A DNA stretch of 64,000 bases from Usnea hakonensis. Its lineage: Eukaryota; Ascomycota; Lecanoromycetes; Lecanorales; Parmeliaceae. The notes under the pieces were generated by a model. That model did not search any database and had not been told where the DNA came from. It saw nothing but the letters and a program-made list of their open reading frames with translations. The DNA lies in contig BLJB01000176.1 of the NCBI GenBank assembly GCA_013423325.1, forward strand, positions 83,200 through 147,199, in the 5' to 3' direction. Of this stretch, positions 34,263 through 46,009 are shown one piece after another. Within the stretch, counting starts at the first letter, position 1, and each line of letters begins with the position of its first letter. The translations under genes were made by a program, and so were the position numbers.

Positions 34263-37185
34263 TGCGCCACTTGGATTGGAGGCGACATGAACGAGGTTAG
34301 TAGAGCACATTTCGATTCTATGCGAACTCTACCCATTCTCATGGCTGACACGTACTAATACCCAGGCAGAGAAGTTAATCGTGCCCTCTTAATCTTCCAT
34401 GAGCGACGGATACGACTGCGCTATGTCGAGCGGGTGTTGATCCGGCTCCGTGCTACGGTAATAGCTCCGCCGCCTCCTCATAGATAGCTACGCAACTAAG
34501 CCTACGCTAATCCTTTTCTCTTCTTACTACATAACAATTTCATACTCATTCATGGCTATATCACTAGCGGATCATCAGCACCTCAAATGCATTTTGTTAT
34601 CTTTCACTTCCAGCCTTCTTAAGTATCATGCTATGATCCCCTCAATCGAGTATGTGCTACATAGAACATCCGTCTAGCGGGAAAAGATTTATTTGGAATT
34701 TCATACCATTCTTTTATCTCCTGTCTCATAGAATGAATTTGCGCAGGAGGGCGATTTTGGTTCCATGAAATAAACGAAATAATGAAAACACACCCATCTG
34801 AGCCAATTTGGCGGACTGCGCCACTGGGTAAGAGCCGCAGCTGTACTAAAGACGTTCGAGTACTGGATAGCTGCTATTTCTAGCCTTAACAAGAAGCTTT
34901 TGAGGTGGGAAAGGACCCTAGATCTAGACGAGACTAAGTGCAAACTTGTGTTCTTTCGGAGACATCCTTCTGGATTGCCCTGTGTGTTAGATGTTATTCG
35001 ACTGATTGCTAAGACTTTTTCTTTGATCGTTCTGTATTTAGACGACTGTTATGAAGAAGACTATGTGCTGCCTGTAAAATAGATGGTAAGGCTATGGGGT
35101 GATATTATTCTTTCAAGCACCTCGAATCGTTTGTAGATTATTCATGGGTACGGAGGTCTGCACCGAAAGTCCTAGGAATGCCAAGACTCTTCGAATAATG
35201 TCAAGTTTGGGGCCGCCTTCCGAAATAGGGTTAGGGCCTGTCCCAGGACTTTCGGTGCAGACCTACGTACATGAGTTGCCAAAGGATTGGAACAAGACCA
35301 TTGAACGCCTCAGATGCGGACCTAGTGTTTCACCCACCCCTGAACTTTTCCACGCAAGCCTGAAGAATGACGACGACGCTAATCTTGAGTTCCATCTTGA
35401 TGCCCAATTCCAGCCATTAACAGAAGCCAACGCCAAGAGTGCAACAGATGCGAGTCAAAACAACTAATCTCCGTCTCGGTCTGCGATGAATAAAAACGGG
35501 ATACATCGACGTTCGACAAGTCACAGCTTGCTATTTCCTCATGGTCCCAGGTTAGATGGCATATCGGCACGCCAAGATTCGGGGCCCTGTGAATATTCAG
35601 GAAACGCAATTTATGAGTAGGGCCTCACCCAAAAAACAGAGTTTTGATGTCTTGATACTGCAGAATTTTGCACTGGTGGTGCATTAGGTTGCAGATACGA
35701 TCATGTTTGTTGGCTGTCGCCAAAAAACCAAGGCCTTTGATTTGATGCTTCGTGCACCGTTTATGCAAAACCGTTGGTGGCTAAGTGAGGGGAAGTAGTG
35801 TCCGCCCACTCAGATGCTCTGTACAAATTGTCGGGTCGCCCATGTACCCGGGTGGCCGCATCACCCCACTTTCCGACAGCTCAAGTTGCATGAAGGAACA
35901 ATATTAAAGAAGAATCAAAAGAAAGGCAGGAGTGCGTGCGTACCTTTTGAAAAGGAGAAGAAGAAAAAAAGGAACAGGAATTGAACAAGTCTTCAACCGG
36001 TCCAATGTGCGCTCAAACCTGGTTGAAAATTTCGTCTTTATGGTAAATCCATGACCGAATAGAAGTGTTGGCAGAAAATGGATTTTGCTACACCCCGCGG
36101 CCCTGCCAACCCCTCATCACTAGCTGGGGTACGTTGGCTTGCTTTAAATACTCCTTTACCTTAGTCGAAGTCGGTGACACCTCCGGCATGATAGTCGGCG
36201 TGCTTGTAGCAATAAGTCGGCTTTGATCACGATGCCACTGATCTGGCAAAAGTCGGCATAGGTCCATAGAACTAGCAATTAAAGTCCGTTGTATACTTCT
36301 AGATGACCCCATGCTAGAGTAAAACTCAGCGCAGATAGAGAATATCACGTATGGAATATCAATTCAACATGGAAAGTCTCGTGGTGCCTTACCAACCAGA
36401 GCTGCGACCCTACCTGCGGCCATCATGCGTATTGTGCGTTAGGGCTGATCCCGAGGCAGTCCCCAATCTCCGACGGTTGCCAATGGTTCCTTTTTAAAGT
36501 TTTTGAGCTGTCTATCTCCTCCAGGTTTGGTAAGGGCTAGATAGACAAGTTCAAAATAGGACCAACGAAGCGAGTTGTGGATAGTCCCTAAATATGATTT
36601 GCGTCTTAGCGTCACATGAAAATGAGCTAGCATTTGACAGATGCAACTTGGCCTGACTTGACGACCCAAACTCATGATCTGACACTCAAGAGCATTGGAA
36701 AAAGACAGAACCAGTAAGTCGTGCCTGGTGGTCTGTGGTCATTGCTACGACCTGGGAAACTTTATTGCGATGCCATCCGTCTGTAGCCAATCACGAGAGA
36801 TCACCAGAAATGTAGATATCCGGTTCCGAACATCGCCAACGGAAGACGCAGAGTCACCGTGGTTTGGTACCCTTTGACCTACTGCTCCGCTTCTCTCGGT
36901 ATCCCTGCTACCTCTGTCTTGGGTTTGGTTCCTCCAGCATATTTTTCTTCTCAATCTGACATCCATATGTATATCTATATTCTCCTCGTCTTTCGTTTTC
37001 CGCATGTCAGGTCTTCTACCTGGTATCCCGGCGATGTGTAATGATTTTTTCAAGCCTTTTCACGGCCTTTTTCACTCTTTTAGCCCTCGGAACATGCATT
37101 CAGCCCAGCTTCATTGACAATTTCGGCCTGGCAGTCACGTCAGCAATAGTACAACCCACATTTAAGCGGCCTAGAAACATTAACA
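34263..37185. other. Intergenic, no confident gene
   Basis: The first 550 bp contain 3'-flank sequence related to that of copy 9 (for example ACACCC.TCTGAGCCAA.TTGGC near 34790). An inverted repeat lies at 35154-35264. A 122-codon ORF (35099-35467) spans that repeat and lacks known domains. The 5' flank of copy 9 occupies the right end. Confidence 0.5.
35154..35264. repeat. Perfect 20-bp inverted repeat, 71-bp loop
   Basis: Arms 35154-35173 and 35245-35264 are exact reverse complements (AGGTCTGCACCGAAAGTCCT and its complement). It could fold as a long hairpin in RNA or be the ends of a very short foldback insertion. Confidence 0.85.
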
Positions 37186-39170
37186 ATGCCGCCTCCACAG
37201 TCATTTCAGCCCCACAATGACTCGCCATTAGGCGACTCATCCGTGCTTCCCAACTTGTCCCACTCATCCGCTGTACCCTCACAAGGAGACGGCCTTGTTG
37301 CAACTACTTTCATAGATTTCCAAGATGCTATAGCCATAGTCCACCTGTTACCCAATTCCACAATCTTCGCCTGGCGGTCAGGTCATCACCAGAGTGGGAC
37401 CCTCTCTCCCATCATCCATCTCTTTCCCGAGCAGCGCCAAGCACTTCATACCCTCAAATGCTGGCCCGCGCATTGGGTTCTGACATGGCTCAACATCACG
37501 CGCTCTAGTCAGTCCCTATAACCCTCTCATTCATTTTGTGGCTGACGGTTGTCATAGATGTCTTCGATGGACCATTAAATCTTCAGAGCCACGATGATCC
37601 CAACGAAGATTTGGTTGCAGATAACTCTCTCGGTCAATTGCATTCCTATCCCAGCAGCCCTTCCATGAAGACTACGCTACCGAACCCTTGTGACCAAGAA
37701 TCCGCCAATACCTCCAGAGAAGCTTCTCTTGGGCTACATGACTCCCCAATGGATGGTCCCAGGCTCCATAATCACATGTGCTATACATGCAAGAACAAGA
37801 TCAAAGGATGTGTGGATTTTAAGAGACATCTGAGCGAACATTACGTGCGGTGGTACTGCATTCCCAGACATGCGGTGCAAGATACAGAAAACGGCCCCAG
37901 ATGCGGAGTCTGTAACGTTCCGAACCCAGACCCAGAGCACCTCAACCAACACAATGCACCCACTAGCACTAGATGCGTCGGCAGCCACTTTTCCAGAAAG
38001 CGTACTCTCATTAAACACCTTCAAAAGTATCACCCTAAGAAACGCGATGATGTTAACGACTACTCTACATTGGCGGAGAGATCGAGATATATTGGTGGCA
38101 GGAGATATTTCGCTTGTGGATTCTGCGTTTTGGGGTTCCACTCACTTGATACGCAAATAAGTCATATCCACGATATGCATTACCATTCGCCGACGGAACC
38201 ATCTGGGTACGACGCTAAGAAGGTCATCCTAGGATTACTATCCATGAATGAGTTTTGGCGAGATCTTCGGGTGGCAAACCCTTCCCTCCAGGATTCATCG
38301 TTCACCTGGAACGCTGCTATAGTCGCAAAGCTCCAATTGAGGCTAGAGATGAGTGAAGAGTCGGCATATACCCTTTACAAAGCTGCTTTCGATCAATGCA
38401 ACTACGGTACGAGCAAAACTTGCCATTCAGAGTCAATGCAGGGCACAATTTCCACGATTCCGCAGATGGAGACTATCCAATCGACACCGTTACTCCGAAG
38501 TTCACAATCGTGGTCTCCACAGACTTCCAGCTCCCATAGAGGCTCTACCGGCCATTCTCAGGCCTCGTCGATGACACCTCCCGGCACACAGTGGGTAAAA
38601 ACTGCACGGGCTGAGAGATCCGTGGATGAGTCGGACTTCACTGATTTCTATTGTAGCCAAATAGTCCCACAAACTGGGCCCGAGAGTATCGAGTCACCTA
38701 CCAGCCCGTACTCTCACAATTTCGAGTGCTCCCCGCAACCTCAACTGTCGCCAGATAGTGCCGAAAGCGTCACGCAGCTGCAAGGCTCATTTTGTGCGCC
38801 CTTGAATCCACAAGTTTGGGGAAATCGGACCGGAGATTCGTACAATTCACGGTTCGCCAGGCATGTCCCGAATGTCTCACCCACACTCCCAGCCAATACA
38901 TATGCATTGCAAAAGCCAACACCTTGCTTTGGTCCCACGTTGGCAAACCAGTGTACGCCATGGACTTTTTCACCCTATAGGTCGACATCGCAACGGGGCC
39001 AAATTCAGAGCTCTCGTACCACTGAAGTTCACCAGATGCAGTTTGCCGGATCTCAAAATCAGCATTCAGAGGGCAATAAAAGTGACGACCTAGATGACAG
39101 TTCAAATAACAACGTGCAGCGCATCGTACACGATAAAGCTGATACCAGATGCCCGAGGCGACGCCATTGA
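37186..39170 (+). CDS. C2H2-like zinc-finger family protein, copy 9
   Basis: Exons 37186-37507 and 37558-39170 (644 residues) with a 50-bp phase-1 intron (GTCAGT...GCTGAC...ATAG). Exon 1 has the helical motifs in a more diverged form (IFAWRSGHH and LTWLNITR). Finger 1 is CYTC-x12-H-x3-H, finger 2 CGVC-x8-H-x3-H, the third module C-x14-H-x4-H, and finger 4 CGFC-x12-H-x4-H. KKVILGLLSMNEFWRDL and LQLRLEMSEESA follow. The C-terminus (SSNNN.QRI...ADTRCPRRRH) matches copy 8. Copies 8 and 9 share protein ends and 3' flanking DNA, so they come from one duplication that extended past the coding region. This is the last copy; no further family member lies to its right. Confidence 0.88.
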
Positions 39171-40460
39171 CCTTCCTTTTAGAATGGGTACCACAGGACC
39201 AAGGCATCTATAGCACTTTTCAGCTTCATGCGAAATTTCCCAAATTTTCTAGCTGATGATATAGCACTAAGCTAGGACATTCATCATGCCCTCTCAGTTT
39301 TTCACTAGCAACAGATACGGATGCGGTAACCGTCCGGGAATCGTACTCAGCCGGTGCTCTGGGTACGTTTCAGCTGGGCGGTTACATATTGGATCTTCGT
39401 CCGCCTCCATGCTATACAGCACCGCCTTCGTGGTACAGCACCACATCTGGTTCTCACAAACGGCCAATCGACTAATCCTACACAATTTTTTTTCTCCTCT
39501 TCTTATCCACCAAATTCATATTCACAGATAGTTGTGTCGCGGGCGAATCTTTATTTCAGAACTCTTGATTTTACATCTCATCGTCCTTCACTTCTAATCT
39601 GACCAAGCATCATGTGGTGATCCTGTTGGCTGATCATCTGCTACAGCTACTATTATAGATTCATGCCTAACGGGGAGGCATTTATGTGGAATTGTTCGCA
39701 CCGCTCTTCTACCTTCTTTTCTTAGTGCGACTTTGCGCTGGAACATCACGTTGTATCCATAGGGAAGAAAAAATGAAGACCATTACACCCGTCTGAGCCA
39801 ACTTGGCTGTGTACCCTGCAAAACATCGAGGAGCTAATGGGATGCTAGGACTCTAAGTATTAGTCGAGGGATGGCAGCACACCAGGAGGCAGCATACTTC
39901 TACGCATAAGTTCCATAAAAATAGAATACGTCAGCTTCCTATCCTATACACTTGAATTATGCAATCTCCGCGCACGGTATGTATCATAGTCTGCTGTCTA
40001 TCTTACTCTGTCGAAAGGTTTGTCCGGGAAAATTACCTTTGCCCCTCTTCCTCCAATAAGTCTGGTTCTTTCGAGCATCGGTAATCACTTGAGAGCATTA
40101 ATATCGTTATCATTTCCGCGCACCAGTACGATCTTAAAAAGTATTCAAATTAGTACTTATCCCAAGGATCATACTCGACGATAGCTCTACTCTCCAAAAT
40201 TAGATCGAGTGTCTTGGTAATATCCGAAATACAATATTCGAAGATACGTGGATCAAGCGTCGTGGTGAATCTCGGGCCACTGCTCTATGGGGCCGGCTCC
40301 GCAGCGAAATAATGAGACAGCTCTTCGAAGATAAGTCAATTGCTTACAGACTCGTGTCTCTTAACGAGGGTAAGCTACGGAGATGAGCGCTACCCTAAGA
40401 ATCATAAAACATTTACTGCTTCCTAGCCTGCACGTTAGATCTTCTCTACCGTCATCACTT
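39171..40460. other. Intergenic; 3' flank of copy 9
   Basis: About 39640-39830 resembles downstream DNA of copies 5 and 8. The rest is AT-rich with no recognised gene. Confidence 0.5.
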
Positions 40461-40906
40461 TCACGCCTCCGTTTCAGTCGCGGCATCTCCTTGACTCCTT
40501 TCTATTGCTTCAGGGCCACTACCTACGCCATTAGACAGAAACCCAAGAGTCACATCATCATTCGATGCTGTCGCATCAGTGTGGACATCTCGCAACTCCA
40601 CTCTCTCCTCTACCGAGCACAGTTGTTAGGCAAGTGCCAGAGATGAAAGGGAGAGCGCCTACCTGGTAGATCGCCATGAGAAGCTGCCCTTTGCCGGGTC
40701 CAAAAAGTCATCCAAACTGCAAGGATGCCGAGGATCGACGCGACACAGCCAAAGACGAGGGTGCCGATACCGCTGACACCCCATTGTGAGTCTTGCTGAG
40801 AGCTGAGAGAGATGATTGGCGATGAGGAGGTGTGCAAGGTAGATGATGGCTCTAGGCCCTGGGTCTCATTGGCGGGTAGCCTCCTATTGATGGCAGAATA
40901 CATCAT
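40461..40906 (-). CDS. Small single-pass membrane protein
   Basis: Exons 40663-40906 and 40461-40609 (minus strand; 130 residues) joined over a 53-bp phase-1 intron (GTAGGC...CCTAAC...GGTAG). The second exon reads in frame to a TGA and has a typical charged cytosolic composition (ELRDVHTDATAS...). The N-terminal part has an NET glycosylation sequon and a Ser/Thr-rich stalk. A roughly 22-residue hydrophobic segment (GIGTLVFGCVASILGILAVWM) follows, then Arg residues (WTRQR), giving a probable N-out, C-in topology. There is no cleavable signal peptide, so the segment would act as signal-anchor. No domain family is recognised. The TATATAG at about 41096-41102 lies some 190 bp before the ATG. Confidence 0.65.
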
Positions 40907-43900
40907 AGTGGCGGACAGAGATGGGATATGCTTTGGTGCGCTTGAACAAGGAAGGTGATAAGTTGTCGAAAGAACAATCTCTTTGCGTTATTAAAGAAAA
41001 TATCTTTTAATTATTAGTAGACGAGTGGTGTAGTAAGCTCGATGGAGTACATATTGACTGAAAAAGCGAAAGAGATCAAGATGGACTCCGGGGTTTATAT
41101 AGAAGCAGACGTGGAAAGGCTACTGTATTGTAATCTCTAGAGGTGTGAGGTGGGGGGAAAAATAGCCAGCTCCACCCAACCTGCCCGCCAAAAGTGAGTG
41201 GTCTCAGAACCTCGCTCACTCAGACTCAATGCTCCGCCAGGGGGCGATATGCAGGAGGTGGACGACTCAATAGGATCCCAAGACAAGGGGTCAGTACGAG
41301 CTTATTGGGATCGAGTGGGGAAAGAGTATTAGTCAAAATAGGTTTAGATCAAGGGTGATTATGGTAACATTGAGCAAGAATCTCTGCAACTAAGTGATTT
41401 TCAGAGTCACGTCCTCGGGTGAATGCTAATCCGGATTAGGATTAGGCATTAATTATTGAAGCAATATGCTTTGTAACATGGATTATCAACCAATAGGGTG
41501 TCCGCGCACGAATCCTTCGACGGTAATCCCGCTGGCTTGCTTCCCAGACGTGCGCAGGGGTAGCATGAGAGGTAACTAGGCTTAGAGAGCCACAAAAGTT
41601 ATTCCTGCCGACAGCAAATGCATGAGGGTACCATTAAGTGATCGACCCAGCCTACAGCACTGCCACTTCAAAATTTTGGGAACCAATCACTAAGTCTTAC
41701 AACGGCGCAAAATGGATCGATTGGATTCCTGCGACGACTGCATTAGTTCCATCACTCTCTTTCTCTAGGCTACTTCCAGACCGCCCATTGAATACTATCT
41801 TAACAAGACAAGAAATATTTCACGACTCAGGGTCGAGTCGGGAAAAGTGCATGTATCAGGCGCACATCAGCGACGTCATCATAGTGCTAATTAAACAATT
41901 TCGTGGCGGGACATGTCCGGGGATACGGTAAGGCTGCATGTGAAAGTATACGTGATTGGTAACACAAAATCAGCCCAGTCTGTAGCCTTATAGCCTTATC
42001 AAGAAGCTCGCGCTCAAAACGCCCCCTTCAGATCTGTCATGAGAATTTGGTCTGAGGTTAATATATTTCTGATTTAAGGGTCAGGTCTGATCACAGCACT
42101 CGCATTGAATTTCAACCTCCTGCATCTTAGACCACTTGCACATGGTTCTCTCCCCAGCGACCGGGGATCTAGGACCTACTTGAATCGGTGCAGCTTTATA
42201 GTTTAGTTATATTGTCCAGGGGAGAGGGTGCACTCCAACACCTACTAAGCAGATAGCACCAATGATAGTTCTCCAGATCGGAATCAGTATCAGTGTAAAA
42301 TTTTCAAATAGTCTACGCTTGATTGATAATAGGCTAATTTCTAATAAATTCAGCCAGTAGACGGTTTTGATCAAATGAATAGTCTGTAAATATAGAGCAA
42401 AAACAACCACGCCCATTACGGAATCTGTAGGATGGCCGGCCTCACATCTCTATCATTCTGGCGAAGTCACAAAACACAGGAGCGATTACTCTCGTATCCT
42501 GTTGGCAGTGCCGTTGAATTTGAAGACGAGTAAGAGGAGACAAAGGACACTACCCTTACCTTCTCTACGCTCACAGAAACAACAATCGCAAATGTCGAAC
42601 CCTGGAACGACCGTTCATTGACCATGATGAGACGCGTGTTGAGCAAAGCCAGCAGAATTTCGGCAGCCGAGTACGACTCCTAGGCTGCGACTATAGAGTC
42701 GAAAATGCAAGTTACTTGAGATAATGTCAGGGACAGAAGGGTTTTTAGAGGTTTCATCACATTCACTAACGCTGAAGTAGTGCTTCTGGGTCTACAGTCA
42801 CGACGAGATAATGACCTAACAAGATGTCCATAGACTAATTGCAGCATTCGAGACAGATTTCAGGGAATTGACTTAGAGAGCTATGCTCATGGCAAGGCTT
42901 GCCGGAACAACCAGCTATCTTATTTCGTGGTTGACTATTTCTCAAGGAATCTTGGACTTCTTTTACTTTTTTACGACGAGTGAAAGTTGAGGACGCATCT
43001 TAAGTTCTTTGGTACTGATGAATTCTATCGAAGATATCGATGAGAGTATAATAAACCGGACGTGGTGAATTTCGGATGTAAACATTTTCTTGGGGAAATC
43101 GGACATATCTTGGTGGGTGCAGTGTTACAAGCATCGTACCCGACACGAAAGACATTGGCAAGGGCCGTATGATCTGGTCAGATCACGCTCGATGTCAAAA
43201 GAGCATCAATATCCACTCAATTTCGGTCGCACTTGTCTCTAAGATCGAAAACCCCCTGGTGGGTATAGAACTTACGCTTTTAAAAAAAATAGGCCAGTAT
43301 GCATCATCATCGAGCAGGCATTGCAGGGCCGACTTCAAATCTCGATCGTCGAACCTCAGTTTTTCTATATAACGTGTCTAGCAGGCTCGCGCTGGGAACC
43401 AATCGGCACGCTGCAGGATATAAAGCACCTTAGAGCATAAATATCGCATTTTTTGTCCGACCTTCTCAATAGAAGGGCATTGCAGAAATACCTCTCGCCA
43501 GCATCTCGCAAGACTGTGTATCAGAAGCGTACAATATCGTGGGTAAGTATTTGAGAACGTACGACATGTCTCCATGGGGATCATCGGAGACCTGGAAAGA
43601 TAACTTAACTGAAGTCTATACGAGGCTCGATATAGTTCTTGTGGGACTATCGTCGTAAAGTAGAAGGCGTGATTCGCCTTAGACTTCGAATTGTGTAGGT
43701 TTGAATCGACCGAATGAACTATTCAAGTTCGTTATGAGAAAAATAAAGAGGGAGTTCGGTCGATGGACTACCGCAGCAGATGACCTAGTGACTCCTATTC
43801 TGCCCTGACCTTGATATTGCTGTGATTTCCGAAGAACGTGCACACTTCTAGTGTCATGATTGGCATCCTGTCCCTCACAATTGTTGTCATCTCTGCGCCT

Positions 43901-44361
43901 CCGTACCATGCGTTGCGGAGATGCCCGCTCGCCAAGTAAAAAACATTCTAATCATACTGAAAATGAGCCCGCTATGAGCAATAAGAGAGCAAAGTCTAGT
44001 TGATCCGAAGCATCTAGCGGTGCTTCAGGGGGCGTTAAGGAGAGCTTCTAGGGGGGCGATGTAGGTGACTTTAGGGTGGAAAGCTTAGGGGGGGCGCCCT
44101 AAAAAGACAGCATAGACCGCCTATTTCCTTTCGAGCTAAGTACCTTAGATCCGGTGATATACCGCAAGCTTAGAGCTGAACGATTTCGCTTAGTCTGGTA
44201 GGTTCAAGCGATATCCTGTACTTGATCTAGTGTTTGGGCGCTTGTCATGATCTGTTGTCAAGGCATGCCTGTGTTCAGACTAATAGTACTAAATTTGTTT
44301 ATAAGATCTCTTCGAATTGGATAAAGCTCCCTGAGTCCACCAGAGTGTCAGTTCGTGTCAT

Positions 44362-44363
<2 letters not shown>

Positions 44364-44400
<37 letters not shown>
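44364..44400 (+). repeat. (CA)n microsatellite
   Basis: About 18 uninterrupted AC dinucleotides. Confidence 0.95.
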
Positions 44401-44401
<1 letters not shown>

Positions 44402-44849
44402 CCCACTGCACGTAAAATGAAACAACGTCTCTCGCGTTGAACAGCGGCTATAGCCGACACGGCGTCGCCAAAGACGAGCCTAAATACCACTCATATCTAT
44501 CTTCGGCCCATATTCAAGCATGAAGAGCGAGACATCTTTCGTCCGGACTGATGATAATTGTTAAGAATCATGACAATCCAATTTGCTCTCAATCACACAG
44601 AGAACCGTGTAGAGGTTCACTGGGCATTATATCCCGCCCTCAGCCCAATCGATAGTAAAATCCCTTGCAAATCCGTTCATGGAGGCTGCGCTTGTTAGTG
44701 CCTAGGTGAGCGGGTACTCCGTGATCAAAGACATCATCGTAGGAGCTGCATCCTGTTGGGCACTTCCAGTGTAAGATGTTGGTATTAGGCGTCCGTGGAC
44801 TGCTGCGTCGAGTTCTTCGCTTCCCCAATATATTGAAGATTTTCAAAAC

Positions 44850-45010
44850 CACATCTATAGATAAAACCTTTGGTTACAAATCTTCCTAAACGGAGAAATT
44901 TTTCATTGAGTGCTTTTTGAGAAAAAAGGTGGTTGTTATCAAAGGGTAGCGAGTTGAAAGAAGGGACTGTTTTTAATGTTCGGTCGCTTACCCCTGAATA
45001 CAACATATTG
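44850..45010 (-). repeat. Dispersed repeat, related to 29369-29540
   Basis: On the minus strand it reads CAGGGGTAAGCGACCG, TTAAAAACAGTCCC and TTTCAACTCGCT, matching the copy in the expanded hAT-like element at 29.4 kb. The encoded peptide (VSDRTLKTV..FNSLPF) is alike in both. Confidence 0.55.
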
Positions 45011-46009
45011 AACCCCACCAATCTATGGGATACCTGAACTGAGGAGGAGTCGAAAGGGTCTCTTGATGGTCGCTCGACCAGTAACAGTGCAAAGCGCTAT
45101 AGTTGGGAATCCTTCAATGATGAGTCCCGAGGACCGTCGTTTGAAGGATTCAAATTGTGAGCCATAGTTTCTTCATCACGATCAATTTGCTGTTTGCGTA
45201 ATTTCAAATTAGTAAGGTGGGAGATCATTGTACGCGATCTGACTCAGGTCAGCTGATAGACCGCAACTTTTGCCATGTCTCATAAAATTCCCGTTTCAAA
45301 TATCCAAGACAAACCCCACCTTCCTCACCGACTCGCCAGGAAATAATAACCAGGTTTCGTCCCTGACTGTGGAGATTAAAGAATGGCCAAGGGAAGGATG
45401 AGGATGAGACTAGGCTAAGACAAACAACGCAATCTTCCGCCCGCGCTTGACTGCTTTAAAAATCCCGCGACTGCCGAGCCACGTGGGTTGCTGGGAATAC
45501 GAGCCAGGCGCGTATACTGAAATCCTAGAGCCCCGGGATGAATATTGAATCTACGATGAGATGAGATGGCTTGTCAAGTGATGTTTGTGGCACATGGTAG
45601 GGAAAGGGTCCAGGCGTCCGGTGATGTGTCAGAACATGATTGTATTGGTCGCACCAGCAACGCATTTAATCTCAAAGGATGTCTTAGTTGGCATGTCGTC
45701 CTGCAGCCCTTTTTCCCGACCCGCGTGTCTGAAGTCGTCTAAGCCCCCCTTGTCGCTTTAAGCGCACTGTACGCTTGCTTCCGCCTAGACTGACGATAAA
45801 CCCCACTCCGTCCTTACAGAAAATTGAGTCATATGAGTATCTTGTAGGTATATAAAGACTGTAAAGAGCACCGAGTGATGACGCGACCGTTTGTCGGTCC
45901 GCTAACAAAGTTTGTCGGATGCTGATGAGGAGAAACCCATTCAACGAGCAGCTCATCTCCACAGACTCTTAGAGCGGCCGGCCTCAATTTCCCTGACCGA
46001 TTGTGCTCG

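Larger units (their letters stand above)
40907..46009. other. Gene-poor intergenic region
   Basis: Five kilobases without a supported gene. A 97-codon ORF (41638-41931) starts at a non-ATG codon and has no recognised domain. The region includes a CA microsatellite and a dispersed repeat near 44.9 kb (listed). A GGGGGG-rich patch lies at about 44028-44098. Confidence 0.5.
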
